From Asterella californica (lineage: Eukaryota; Streptophyta; Marchantiopsida; Marchantiales; Aytoniaceae), in contig JAYKYS010000015.1 of the NCBI GenBank assembly GCA_036924285.1, forward strand, positions 3,906,001-3,970,000: a stretch of 64,000 bases of DNA. Reading direction: 5' to 3'. How positions within the stretch are numbered: position 1 is the first letter of the stretch; every line of letters starts with the position of its first letter. This document shows, piece after piece, positions 47,945-59,238 of the stretch. The position numbers were made by a program, and so were the translations under genes. Below the pieces are notes generated by a model, which was not told where the DNA came from, did no database searches, and was given only the letters and a program-made list of their open reading frames with translations.

Positions 47945-48879
47945 CTACGACAAGTGCAGGTGCAAACCAAGACTGTAGCTCATCAAAAACGACATCTCTA
48001 CTGATATAGAACTGCTTGGACGAAGGATTGTAGCACTATATCCTTTCGTATCAGAAGCATAACCAAGGAAGATACATCTATCTGCTTTCGGATCTAGTTT
48101 CTTACGTCTTTCATCAGGTATGTGCACATAACAGATACATCCGAAAACTTTAAGGAAAGAGTAATCAGGCTTACTGCATGTGAAGACCTCCATCGGTGTC
48201 TTGTTGTGGACTGCCACTGGAGGCGTCCGGTTCATCAGATACACCGCACATGAAACAGCTTCTGCCTAGTAAGGTCTAGACATGGTCTTCTTGTTCAACA
48301 TCGCACGAGCAGCTTCTGCTATGTGTCGATTCTTACGCTCCGCAACCCCGTTCTGCTGCGGACTGTAACTGCAGGTCTTCTGGCGTCGAATGCCATGCTC
48401 ACGCAGATATGCATCGAACTCTCCAGAAAGAAACTCGCCTCCTCCATCAGATCTCAGACAGAGGATAGATGCTCCAGACTGTTTCTCCACCAACTTGCGG
48501 AAAGTCTGAAATGCTGATAGTACTTCGGCAGAGGACTTGTTTCTCAACAAATAGATCCAAGTATAACGCGAATGGTCATCATTGAACGACACGAAGTACT
48601 GGAAACCGGTCATACTTGGCTGAGAAGCAGTCCATACATTAGTGTGAACAAGCTCCAGAAGCTTATTCGCTCTACTACCTGATCCCTTAAAGGGCTATCT
48701 AGCTTGCTTGCCGATTGACATGCTGCACAGACTCTACTGGGCTCACTGGATTCGAATTTGAGCAGACCTGTAACCAGGTCAGAACTCGGAAGGCTTTTCA
48801 GCCTCTGAAAGTTCATGTGCCCAATTCGCTTGTGCCAGATGTCAATGTCGGACACTACTGGACCACTCTGTCCATACAT
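47945..48879 (-). pseudogene. Copia B integrase
   Basis: 48879-48610 holds the GAG-pre-integrase zinc module (DIWHKRIGHMN ... VCAACQ). 48613-48266 holds the core (YFVSFNDDHSRYTWIYLL, RSDGGGEF, and the catalytic-Glu segment NGVAERKN). 48244-47945 holds the C-terminal segment (YLMNRTPPVAVHNKTPMEVF, GCICYVHIPDERRKKLDPKA). Frameshifts or stops separate the three parts. Confidence 0.82.
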
Positions 48880-48885
48880 GGCAGC

Positions 48886-50216
48886 CTATAACTTAAGTGC
48901 AGATGCATCTAGTTTAAACAGCCTACCACTCTTGATACCTCGAGCTATGACAGTGCCATTCAAATCTTCAATAAAGCATCCATCTTTATTGAAGCGCACT
49001 TGCAGACCCTGCTCTATCAACTGTCCTACAGATAGCAGATTTCTAGTCAACGTGGGTACATGTAAGACATTCTGTATACCAGTAAACGTTGAAGCAGGAA
49101 TGTCAAGTGGAATGTTACCTTTGTGCTGGATCTTGTGCTTGGTGTCATCTCCTGTCACCATAAACTGTGGAGTCTCCACAGGCTCGAGTGAACTAAACCA
49201 CTCCTGATGGGGAGTCATGTGACTGGTTGCGTCGGAGTCGATCACCCAGTCAGTCTGTGGCTCAAAAGCCGCATAACTCTGATGCGTAGTAATCAGCAAC
49301 TGCTCCGAATAGACATGCTCAGTGACTGCATAGCCTTGCTGGTTGCTGTTACCTTGTTGGGGGTTGTTGTCGTGTTGTCTCTGATCGTTCTGCTTCTTGT
49401 AGCACTGATTCGCATTGTGGCCTTGCTTCTTGCAGTAGTTGCAGGAACCAGGCGCTCTTCTCTGATTGTTGCTGGAACCAGACTGTTGCTGGTTCTGCTG
49501 GTTCTGCTGCTGCTGCTGCTGCGATTGCTGTTGCTGTCCGCGACCCCGTCCACGTCCAGCACCTTTGCCACGACCCCTACCTCGAGATCCTCCAGAACCT
49601 ACAAAATAGACAGATTCTTGCTGACCCGTCGAAGTAGAACTCTCCAGTAGGCGCACCTCCTCTCTTAACATCATAGGAACAAGCTCATCAAACCGCAGAA
49701 GAGGTTCTCTGGTCGAAATCGATGTTATGAACTGTTTGTACTCTGCAGGTAGTCCCTGCAATGTGGCTCCGATCAAGACAATGGGATCAATCTCGACTTT
49801 GACAGAAGATAGCTGATCCGCGAGCTGCTTGACATGGTTCACGTAGTCATTGATGCACATCAACCCCTTCTTCACGGTGTTGAACTGCTGCAGCAATTGC
49901 AGCTTCCGCGCCTCTGTTCTGGATTGAAACAGACGCGCGAGTGCATCCTAAGCTTTCTTGGGCGTATCGCAATCCTGAATGTGACCGATCATCGATGCTG
50001 AGACTGTCAGCGCGATGTAGTGAATAGCTTGATATGAACGCTTCTTCCACTCCTTGAATTTCGGGTCAGAAATTGACACTTCAGGCGCTTTCTCCTCCTC
50101 AGTGATAAGATCCCATAGATCTTGTCCCTGCAGGAAAGTCTTCATCCGGAACTTTCACACTTGGTAGTTGTTCTTGCGAGCTTCTCTCCAGTGATCAAAG
50201 ACACGGACTCCGCCAT
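48886..50216 (-). pseudogene. Copia B gag and protease
   Basis: Starts at the ATG complement at 50214-50216 (MAESVSLITGEKLAR). A frameshift follows within ~60 bases, then a UBN2-type gag (QGQDLWDLI, SRTEARKLQLLQQFN, INDYVNHVKQLADQLSSV). One in-frame TAG sits near 49947, where TGG (Trp) is expected. Next come an Arg/Gly-rich stretch, a Gln-rich run coded by CAG/CAA, a CCHC knuckle (CNYCKKQGHNANQC) and a protease strand WVIDSDATSHMT, with DSD where DSG is expected. That substitution should abolish proteolysis. Confidence 0.85.
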
Positions 50217-50815
50217 AGCTGCAATGTCGAAATTGCGCTGTTTTGTACGCAGAAAACCTCACAGATCCTTCACGAAACTCGTCTCTCCACACCACGCGAT
50301 CAAGAGTTGTCACAAGTCACAAGAAATCGACTCCACGATCTCCTCCTACAGCGTGAATGAAGAAAGAACTAGTCCGCAAACTGTAGGTGTACAAAACACG
50401 ACGGAAACGTCGAAAGAACACTCCAAGAAAGGTCGAAACTGGACCAAACGAGGTCAGAAATGTTCGGAACAGAATTTGTTTTAGGGTCAAGTCCTAAAAC
50501 TTTCTTCTTGGTCGAAAAAGATCCGATTGAAAATCTGCCGCTGGAAACCTCCAAATCGACTGAAACTTGGCCTTGTACACAATTCGCACCTTCTGAACAA
50601 GACAGCCTTAAAAAGGCTGGTCGACATATTTCAACGAGAAAAAATCATCTAGGCCTCTGAAATTGCGTTCAAAGTTTCTGGTGGCGAAAAAAATAGTTTC
50701 GCCTCACCCGAACGCATCAGCAGGATAGTGCTCGACATCAGGCACAACTCCGACTGCTCTCTCCTGTACTCCAATCTCCATCTTGCTCATCAGCAAGGGA
50801 CACACACTCTCACCA

Positions 50816-50827
50816 GCTTTGATATCA
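50816..50827 (-). other. Primer-binding site of copia B
   Basis: TGATATCAAAGC on the minus strand directly after the 5' LTR. It resembles TGGTATCAGAGC, the complement of the initiator tRNA-Met 3' end. Confidence 0.7.
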
Positions 50828-51044
50828 TGTAGAAAGATCGATATCCAAGAAGAGAGAGAGCGAGTAGACAAGGAAGTAAAATAAGAATGAGATGAGACAA
50901 GCTTTGCCTCTCTCTGTATATATAGTGGAGGTGAGTACAAGGGAAACCCTAATGGTGGGTTAGCCCTCTAACTAACTCTAACAACCCTAACCACTCCGGC
51001 TAATGGTAGTCGTCGATCTACTAGAGCTTGGGACTATATCAACA
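50828..51044 (-). repeat. 5' LTR of copia B
   Basis: 217 bp. Relative to the 3' LTR it lacks 12 bp after GATCGATA and shows a few substitutions. Confidence 0.9.
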
Positions 51045-51351
51045 GTTTTGCCCGTTCAGATATGCGAGAGATAATAGATACACTAGTCACCTCTCCTTGC
51101 AACTGATCTGACGTAGACGCCAAGGTCTAGGACAGAGTATCTAATGGGTGTGGAAGATCCACATATCTGGACGAGTCAAACATACGCTGCAATAGCACTC
51201 GCTCGTCTTGTGTAGAAACTACACTAGTTCCACTAGGTTATGTTACGTGGACTCCAACGTTAACAACAGCTCTATGTGCAACTGATTCTAATCTAGAATC
51301 AATGACTTCTCCAGATCCTCCACTCAACGTACTACTCTAAGTTACTATAGT
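51045..51351 (-). pseudogene. Copia H connection-region fragment
   Basis: Matches copia B 47605-47905 (DERVLLQRMFDSSRYVDLPHP wording) between the B insertion site and the solo LTR. Ends with the target site ATAGT (51347-51351). Confidence 0.8.
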
Positions 51352-52537
51352 TATAGCGACCCTTAGTCTCAAGGTCGGACACAGAGACGAACAACAGAAC
51401 CCTAGTGGACTTGCGCTAGGTTGTGAACACTGCGAGTAAGACTTAACGGCTTGGCCGGGAAGTCGGGATCAGATGAACCTTAAGTGGTTCTTTGAACCAA
51501 GATTGGAACATTGGATTAAGATATAAGGGCCTACCCCAAGACGACTCCAGACGAACGTTGATCTAATGGGGCAAGTTTAGAAACAGACAGAAACATAAGT
51601 TTGAGATAAAAGTTTGAGACGTGAGTCCGAGACATGAGACCGAGACGTGGATGCGAGACGCAGACGGACTGTGGTTCGGACGCTAGTCCGAATCACAAGG
51701 TTCGAGTTTGGGTCTAGACCACAAGTTTTCAGAAAATGACTAAGTGTTGGAGCTCCATTGACGTTTTAGGTCGTGGACGGAGCTCCACGTAAGATCTCGA
51801 GGTGAGTAAGATATCATTGGAAAGGTCTCGGCGAGAGCTTTCCAGTGACATGTAGAATTCCTCAAACTGACCTCTGAGCTGAGAATTATGACAGATTCCG
51901 TGATTAAGGTGTGATATAATTTTCAGGGACCAAAGAGGAGGGTGGGACCGCGGATCCTCAGAAGTATATATGAGGGGGGCTCGATGCTTGGGTGGGTCAA
52001 GACAAGTCATCCGACTCCATGGTTTGACGGGCTGACTCTGAAGACATAAGGTGATGGCTAGGCCGGTTCCAAGGCATGTTTTGATCTAGACTTGGACGTT
52101 TAGACTTGAGAACGATGTAAGGGCTGGAGCAAGACTAGGGGAACGAGTCGGCGAGTTAGACCGCCGTTCGAGAGCTTAGACCTAGATGTCCGCATCACGG
52201 ATCCAATCGTCCGTGATGTCCGCATCACGGATGGTTGGACCGCTAGGTGTGCTAGAAGCACCGTTTAGAACCCTGGACTTTATGAGAAGTCCGCCCCAAG
52301 TCATCTTGTGACTTGCTCATGTTTGAGACCGACCTAGACGGGTCTAGGTCAGGACTTAGGGATTGCTGAGCTTGATGATTAGGAAGACGGTCCGGGTCTG
52401 GTCCGGACCAAACAGAGTTAAGATAAGTGGTGCATGGACGCTAACTTGTGATTGTAGTTTGCAGGTTAGCGGTGTGAATTTCATGACCTACTGAGCAAGA
52501 GCTTCCGCTGGCACAACAAGGCGATAGGTGTGCGAAA
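51352..52537 (+). mobile_element. Solo LTR, copy 2 (gypsy-type), inserted in copia H
   Basis: 1186 bp, homologous to 1964-3088 throughout. Flanked by perfect 5-bp duplications ATAGT at 51347-51351 and 52538-52542. Removing it restores the copia reading (compare CTACAGTGGACTGACTC at 47897 in copia B). This proves insertion as a unit and defines both ends of the LTR family. A short direct duplication of CGTGATGTCCGCATCACGGA-type sequence occurs near 52190-52230. Confidence 0.85.
51670..51697. repeat. Inverted repeat in solo LTR copy 2
   Basis: Arms TGTGGTTCGGAC and GTCCGAATCACA around loop GCTA. 11 of 12 positions pair, and the twelfth would be a G-U pair in RNA. Confidence 0.8.
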
Positions 52538-52542
52538 ATAGT

Positions 52543-53019
52543 GGACTCACTCTTTGGTTCTACAGTAGGTACTATGATGACTACGACATGTGTAGGAGCA
52601 AACCAAGACTGTAGCTCATCAAAGACAACATCACTACTTATATAAAATTGCTTGGACGAAGCACTGTAACATCTATATCCTTTCGTATCAAAAGCATAGC
52701 CAAAGAAGATACATCTATCTGCTTTCGGATCTAGTTTTTTACGTATCTCATCAGCTATGTGCACATAACAGATACATCGGAAAACTTTAAGAGAAGAGTA
52801 ATCAAGCGTACTATCTGTGAAGATCTCCATCGGTGTCTGGTTGTGGACTGCCGCTGTAGACGTCTGGTTCATTAGATACACCACACATGAAACAACTTCT
52901 GTCCAATAAGATCTAGGTATGATCTTCTCATTCAACATCGCACGAGCAACTTTTGCTATATGTCGGTTCTTACGCTCCGCAACCTCGTTCTGCTGCGGGC
53001 TGTAATTGCAGGTCTTTTG
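52543..53019 (-). pseudogene. Copia H integrase C-terminal fragment
   Basis: Minus frame from KTCNYSPQQNEVAERKNRHI through YLMNQTSTAAVHNQTPMEIF to YVHIADEIRKKLDPKADRCI. It continues the half-integrase that stops at 55079-55085 on the other side of the truncated copia insertion. Confidence 0.82.
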
Positions 53020-53246
53020 TGTAGAAAGATCGATACTTCGAGGACACTCCAAGAAGAAAGAGCGAGTAGACAAGGAAGTAAAATAGGAATGAGATGAGAG
53101 AGGCTTTGACTCTCTCTATATATATAGTGGAGGTGAGTACAAGGGAAACCTTAATGGTGGGTTAGCCCTCTAACTAACTCTAACAACCCTAACCACTCCG
53201 GCTAATGTTAGCCGTCGATCTACTAGAGCTTGGGACTATATCAACA
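53020..53246 (-). repeat. 3' LTR of copia A'
   Basis: 227 bp, closest to the copia B 3' LTR (shares ACTTCGAGGACACTCC), which groups A' and B apart from H. Confidence 0.88.
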
Positions 53247-55018
53247 CTCTCCTTCAAGCTCGTCTCTACATCGTGTACTCTTAAACAGTGCCTGAAAGCA
53301 TCAAACTTATCTCTAGGCAATGCCTTAGTGAAGATATCGGCAACCTGATCTCCTCTGCTCACATAACTGAGCTCAATCTCTCTTGCAAGGACCTTCCCTC
53401 TAATGAAATGATATTGCACCTCAATGTGCTTCGTCCTAGCATGAAAAACAGGATTACTAGCTAACTTCATGCTGCTAATGTTGTCTATATATACAAGAAC
53501 AAGATCTGTACACTCCACACCAATATCAAATAGTAGACATCGAAGCCAAATCGATTCGCATGTTGCGTTCGTTGCTCCTCGATACTCTGCTTCCGTGGAC
53601 GACAAAGCAACTGTGGGTTGCTTCTTAGAAGCCCAGCTTATAACAGCGCTTCCAAGTCCAAAAGCGTAACCTGACGTGGATCTCCTATCGGCACTTCCTG
53701 CCCAATCAACATCTGTGTAGCCATGTAACAACAATGATCCATTGTATCGATAGTGAAGTCCGTACTGCACTGAGAACTTCATGTAGCGGAGGATCCGCTT
53801 GACAGCCTCCAAATGTGATCTCCGTGGTGATTGCATGAACTGATTGATCAAACCGACAGCATAGCTCAAGTCTGGTCTGGTGATGGTCAAGTAGATAAGA
53901 CTCCCAACCATCTGTCTGTACATGCGTGGATCATCCAGCAACTCACCATCCTCTGCTCCTAGCTTTACCCCTTGCTCTAATGGCGTAGCAATGGATTTGC
54001 AGTCAAACATACCAAATCTCTCAAGCATACTGAGAGCATATTGTCGCTGTACTAGCCAAACATCCTTCCCATCTCTGATGAACTCCACAGCAAGGAAGTA
54101 CTTGAATTTTCCTAAGTCCATCATCTCAAACTCAAATTTCAAGTGATCCTTGATCTGGGAAATAAGCTCCTTAAAGTTGCCGGTAATGATCAAGTCATCA
54201 ACATAGATGGTGATCATAACAATCTGATCTCGTATTCGTAACGAATACAAGATAGAGTCTGAAGTACAAAGGTGGAAACCAAGAGATTACAAGTAAGAAT
54301 TGATCTTTGCATACCATGCTCTTGGTGCCTGTTTCAGACCATAGAGAGCCTTCCGTAACTTCCACGGGAAGGGAACTTAGGATCCTCATAACTGAGGTTG
54401 CTGCATGTAGACCTCCTCCTCAAGATCACCGTTGAGGAAGGCGTTCTTGAAGTCCATCTGGTGCATCTTCCAACCTTTCTGAGTTGCAACTGCAACTGTT
54501 GTTCGAATAGTCACCATCTTCACAACAGGAGCAAAGGTCTCCTCAAAATCCACTTCATGTTGTTGTGCGTAGCCCTTAGCTACCAATCTGGTCTTGTATC
54601 GACACACGATACCATCCGAGTTGTGCTTGACCTTGAAGACCCACCTGCAACCAATCGCTTTCTTACCCTGAGGTAAGTCTACCAACTCCCAAGTCTGTTG
54701 GTGATGAAGCACAGCAAGTTCAGCTTTCATAGCACTTACTCATTGGACCTTGTGCATCGCCTCCTCAAGCGAACTCGGTTCCTGTTCCTGAAGAACATTG
54801 GTCATATATGCATGGTGCGCAACAAGAAAACCTTCATGCATATACCTACTCACTGGATGTTTTGCCCGCTCAGATCTGCGAGAGGTAATAGGTGCACTAG
54901 TCACCTCCTCTTGCAACTGATCTGACGTAGATGCCAAGGTCTGGGACAATATCCAGTGGATGTGGAAGATCCACATATCTGGATGAGTCAAACATACGTC
55001 GCAATAGTACGCGCTCAT
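53189..55018 (-). pseudogene. Copia A' reverse transcriptase and RNase H
   Basis: Three consecutive minus segments. 55018-54740: MFDSS-type connection with SRRSERAKHPVSRYMHEGFL. 54730-54386: TWELVDLPQGKKAIGCRWVF to HQMDFKNAFLNGDLEEEVYM. 54250-53189: 353 codons with ITIYVDDLIITG, MYRQMVGSLIYLTITRPDLSY, DVDWAGSADRRSTSGYAFG, STEAEYRGATN, RTKHIEVQYHFIRGKV, GDQVADIFTKALPRDKF. The last segment reads through the polypurine tract into the LTR (VDIVPSSSRST). Small deletions lie between segments near 54380 and 54260. Confidence 0.85.
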
Positions 55019-55078
55019 CCTGTGTAGAAACTACACTAGTTTCACTAGGCTGTGTTACGTGGATATACGTGACATACG

Positions 55079-56900
55079 TTGATGTCAGATGTCATGCTCA
55101 CATAGATATGCATCAAACTCTCCAGAAAGAAACTCGCATCCTCCATCAGATCTCAAATAGAGGGTAGATTCTCCAGAATGTTTCTCCACCAACTTGCGGA
55201 AAGTCTGAAAAGCGAACAATATTTCGGTAGAGGACTTGTTTCTCAACAAATAGATCCAAGTATAACGCGAATGATCATCAATGAACGGCACAAAGTAGTA
55301 GAAACCGGTCATACTCGACTGATAAGCAAACCATACATCAGTGTGAACAAGCTCCAGAAGCTTGTTCGCTTTGTTACATGATCTTTTAAAATGCTATCTA
55401 GCTTGCTTGCCGAATTGACATGCTGCACAGACTCCAGTGGGCTCACTAGATTTGAATTTGAAAAGACCTGTAACTAAGTTAGAACTCGAGAGGCTTTTAA
55501 GTCCCTAGAAGTTCATGTGCTCAATTCACTTGTGCTAGATGTCAATATCAAACACTATTGGACCACTCTGTCCATACACGGCAACCTATAACTTATGCGT
55601 AGAGATATCTAGTTTAAACAGCCTATCACTCTTGCTACCTCGAACTATGACAGTGTTATTCAAATCTTCAATAAAGCATCCATCTTTATTGAAACGCACT
55701 TGCAAACCTTGCTCTATCAACTGTCCTACATATAGCATGTTTCTAGTCAATGTGAGTATATGCAAGACATTCCGTATACCAGTAAACGTGGAGGCAGGAA
55801 TGTCAAGCGGAACGTTATCCTTGTGTTTGATCTAGTGCTTGGTGTCATTGTCTGTCACCATAAACTATGGAGTCTCCACAAGCTCGAGTAAACTGAACTA
55901 CTCCCGATGTGTCATGTGACTAGTGACACCGGAGTCGATCACTCAGTCGATCTGTGACTTGAAAGCCGCATAACTCTGACGCGTTGTAATTAACAACTAC
56001 TCTGAATAGACTTGCTCAGTTACTGCATAGTCTTACTGGTTGCTGTTACCTTATTGGGAATTGTTGTCGTATTGCCTTTGATTGTTCTGTCACTTGTAGC
56101 ACTGGTTTGCATTGTGGCCTTGCTTCTTGCAGTAGTTGCAGGAACTAGGCGCACGTCTCTGATCGTTGGAAGAACTATTGCTGGTTTTGCTGCTGCTGCC
56201 CGCGACCACGTCTACGTCCAACATCTTTTCCACGATCCCTATCACGAAATCCTCCAAAACCTGCAAAGTAGATAGATACTTGCTGACCCGTTGAAGTAGT
56301 ACTCCCTAGTAGACACAAATCCTCTCTTAACATCATTTGAACAAGCTCATCAAACCGCGGAAGGGGTTCTCTTGTCGAAATTGAGATAATAAATTGCTTG
56401 TACTCAGCAAGTAATCCCTACAATGTGGCACCGATCAAGACAATGAGATCAATCTCGACTTTGACAGAAGATAACTGATCTACGAGATGCTTGACATGGT
56501 TCACATAGTCGTTGATGTACATCGACCTCTTCTTCACAATATTGAACTGCTGTAGCAATTGCAGCTTCCGCGCCTCTGTTCTTGATCGAAATAGACGCGC
56601 GAGTGCATCCCAAACTTTCTTGGGCGTATCACAATCTTGGATGTGACCAATCATCGATGTTGAGAATGTCAGCGCGCCTGGTACGATCGCTTCTTCCACT
56701 CCTTGAATTTCGGATAAAAAACGGATACATCAAGCGCTTTCTCCTCCTCAATGATAAGATCTCATAGATCTTGTCCTTGCAGGAAAGACATCATCCGGAA
56801 CTTCCAGACCTTCTCTCCAGTGATCAAAGACATGGACTCCGTCATAGCTACAATGTAGAAATTGCACTGTTCTGTACAGAGAAAAGCTCACAGAACCTCC
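55079..56900 (-). pseudogene. Copia H gag, protease and N-terminal integrase
   Basis: From the right: gag (DALARLFRSRTEARKLQLL, YINDYVNHVKHLVDQLSSV; about 56850-56330), a CCHC-like knuckle region (~56120), protease/pre-integrase remnants (55960-55400) and integrase core start (MTGFYYFVPFIDDHSRYTW ... RSDGGCEFLSGEFDAYL, 55312-55085), ending at the A' insertion. More stops than copia B throughout. Confidence 0.75.
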
Positions 56901-57497
56901 ACGAAACTGGTCCACTCACACCTCGCGATCAAGAGTTGTCACAAGTCACAACAAGGCAACTCCGTGAACTCTTCCTGCATCGAGAATGAAGAAAGAACTT
57001 GTTTGCGAACTGTACATGTACAAAAAACGACGAAAACATCGAAAGAACATATCAAGAAAGATCGAAACTAGACCAAATGAGGTAAAAAATGAACGCGCGA
57101 TATCTTGAAATTTTGCAAATTTTTCTAAGTGCTCGAGGCATATCAGTATTTCTTTTGGGCTCAAGTCTTAAAACTTTCATTTTGGTCAAAAAAGATCCGA
57201 CTGAAAATCTGCCGCTAGAAAGCTCCAAATCGGCTGAAACTTGACCAACTACACAATTCACACCTTGTGAACAAGATAGTCTTTATAAGGTTGGTCGACA
57301 AATATCAGCAGGAAAAAATCATCTAGACTTCCGAAATCATGTTCAAAGTTTCTGGTGGCAAAAAAATGATTTTGTCTCATCCGAACGCATCAACATGATA
57401 GTGCTCGACATCAGGCACAACTCCAGCTGCTCTCTCTTGTACTCCTTCATGCATAAACTCCATCTTGCTCATCAGCAAAAAACACACGCTCTCTACT

Positions 57498-57509
57498 GCT
57501 TTGATACCA
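57498..57509 (-). other. Primer-binding site of copia H
   Basis: TGGTATCAAAGC on the minus strand, directly after the 5' LTR. One mismatch to the initiator tRNA-Met type TGGTATCAGAGC. Confidence 0.8.
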
Positions 57510-57737
57510 TGTAGAAAGATCGATACTTCTAAGAAGACACTCCAAGAAGAGAGAGCGAGTAAACAAGGAAGTAAAATGAGATGAGAGAGACTTTGTCTCT
57601 CCATGTATATATAGTGGAGGTCAGTACAAGGGAAACCTTAATGGTGGGTTAGCCCCCTAAGTAACTTTACGTAACTATCTTAATCACTCCGACTAATGTT
57701 ATTCGTCGATCTACTAGAGCTTGGGACTATATCAACA
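57510..57737 (-). repeat. 5' LTR of copia H
   Basis: 228 bp, TGTTGATATAGTCCC...TTTCTACA. Shares diagnostic variants with the LTR at 43898-44117. Confidence 0.85.
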
Positions 57738-58896
57738 ACTCCGTCTTAGACTTTTAGTCAGAAGTGTCATGGAAGATGAAACAAAGCAGCTGCTAGTCTG
57801 AAAATAAAATCAGAGATTTCGTGTACTGTATGTGGAAGATGAAACATGGCAGCTGCTAGTCTGAAAATAAAATCAGTGATTTCGTGTACTATATGTAAAG
57901 GATTCTTGAAACAAGAAGTTACTCCTCTTTTGCATTTTGGTGTGCTTTATTTATGGATGATATCATCCTCCGCAGTTGATTTTCAGGCAAGATATATGAT
58001 AAATCGCAATACGGCTAATAAATTATAAATTATATAATTAATTTTAGAAACCATGATCTTTAAAAAATATTTCTAAAAATATAGTTAAATCGTTATATCT
58101 TCTCGTAAAACAATAGAGATTTTGCATTTCTTCATGTTACGAGGCTGTTAGGACTAAGAAACCACTCCCTCCCTGGCTTATGCTATAGATAAAACCAGCT
58201 AAAAGCAAAGGAGTGTTTAAGGTCAAGTTCCATCCCAGCCAGTACACTATCACTTCTTATCCTATCCGTAATTACTGATCAAAATTTTGCATGGCGTGAA
58301 AATTAGCAGAACTGCGCTTTGCTGATTTTGTGTAGGAGATATAACATGTGATTCTTATCGAAAGCTGGTAATTTCGTTTATGTTTGTTGATAGTTGGGCA
58401 GAACTTACCAAGATCGAAAATCGAATTCTTTACGAACTATATCTCTAAACCGAATTAAACTGATTTTTAAAATTTTGTTTGATTTAAATTATTGTTAAAA
58501 TCTTCAATTATATTATCAATGAGTTTCTGTTAATGAGCTTTTAGATTTTTTTTGGTCATAATACTGCTGACATGATATTATGTATTCAGTTTATGATTAA
58601 GAATCCAGTGCTTATGTTCGGGTATGACAAGAAGGTTGATTGCTAAATTGCATTATATCTTTTTTATACCAAATATTTCTTTGACATTGAACAAAGCCGG
58701 ATTGGAGATTATGGGGCTGTATCGTTTGAAGATCGTGTTATTTAATAATGATTTCATTGGAAAATTAACTAGAGAAACGTTGAGATATTTTCAAAGCTAT
58801 GAACCAAAACATTTGAACTGAACCATCAAAAAGATTTCAGTCTTGTATAGTCCCGTTGGAGACTGAACCAAGGTCAAGTCTTACTTCCAGATATTA
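57738..58896. other. AT-rich spacer with a short duplicated segment
   Basis: A ~65-bp direct repeat is seen at about 57767-57830 and 57833-57895 (GGAAGATGAAACA...GCAGCTGCTAGTCTGAAAATAAAATCAG). Otherwise no gene or element is supported. Confidence 0.5.
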
Positions 58897-59049
58897 GGGG
58901 TGTCAAACATAGCGTCAACAAGTTTTATTCTTTCGTCCACGTCACAGACCGAAAACTCTGTCTGGAGGTATTCGCAAAAACCTCTAGAGGTATTCGCAAA
59001 AACAGCCTTGCATGCAACAATTTTGTTCGTAATAGGGGGTGTCAAAGTT
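58897..59049 (+). repeat. Two TIR-like GGGGTGTCAAA motifs and a short tandem repeat
   Basis: GGGGTGTCAAA at 58897-58907 (preceded by TTA) and GGGGGTGTCAAAGTT at 59035-59049, same orientation. The second is identical over 15 bases to the left end of the small element at 9095. Between them GAGGTATTCGCAAAAAC is repeated in tandem (58964-58998). No inverted partner is seen downstream within the window. Confidence 0.5.
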
Positions 59050-59122
59050 CGGGGGAATTATTCGCTAACGGACGAAGGAATATATTATGTAACTCCGACG
59101 ACGGGTATAGGGTTGGTATAAC

Positions 59123-59206
59123 CGCGGGTAACTTTGTGGGCGTACTACATCCTATAGCCGCGGCTATAGAAGGGGGCGTTTCAAACTTACCCGCGATATT
59201 TATAAA
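59123..59206 (+). promoter_or_regulatory. Operator-like inverted repeats and TATA box before the Myb/SANT-like gene
   Basis: Arms CGCGGGTAACTTTG (59123-59136) and CAAACTTACCCGCG (59182-59195) are complementary at 13 of 14 positions. Centred between them is a perfect 18-bp palindrome CTATAGCCGCGGCTATAG (59152-59169). A TATA-like TTTATAAAGG follows at 59199-59208, about 30-40 bp before the upstream in-frame ATG (59239). The arrangement fits a symmetric protein-binding site next to a core promoter. Binding by the adjacent protein is a guess. Confidence 0.5.
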
Positions 59207-59238
59207 GGACATTGTGCTTAAATGTTACCATACTTAGA

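Larger units (their letters stand above)
45752..51044 (-). mobile_element. Ty1/copia element B, complete with target duplication
   Basis: 5293 bp bounded by LTRs 45752-45980 (3') and 50828-51044 (5'), with identical flanking 5-bp sites GTTTT at 45747-45751 and 51045-51049. It interrupts the H sequence ...CACTGGATGTTTT|GCCCG, which is continuous in copia B itself at 47600. Primer site and polypurine tract are present. The LTRs differ by a 12-bp deletion and a few substitutions (roughly 3 percent). Coding is close to full length but has a few stops and frameshifts, so this copy is not autonomous now. Confidence 0.9.
53020..55063 (-). mobile_element. Truncated Ty1/copia element A' inserted in copia H
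   Basis: Carries a 3' LTR (53020-53246), RNase H and RT but no 5' LTR, gag or integrase. Copia homology stops at ACGTGGA (55063) and is followed by a 15-bp filler (55064-55078) before H integrase resumes at 55079. The left flank TTTTG and right TTG share only three bases, so the 5' truncation removed the original duplication or the join was made by repair. Confidence 0.75.
43898..57737 (-). mobile_element. Ty1/copia host element H, split by three later insertions
   Basis: Read on the minus strand: 5' LTR 57510-57737; primer site; gag and first half of integrase (57509-55079); second half of integrase and connection (53019-52543 and 51351-51045); RT/RNase H (45751-44118); 3' LTR 43898-44117. 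The pieces are in colinear order and interrupted by a truncated copia (53020-55063), a solo LTR (51352-52537) and a copia B (45752-51044). The outer LTRs share variants absent from the other three LTRs (ACTTCTARGAAGACACTCC and CTCTCCATGTATATATAG), which supports pairing them. No target duplication is visible outside (ATGCA versus ACTCC). Confidence 0.75.
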
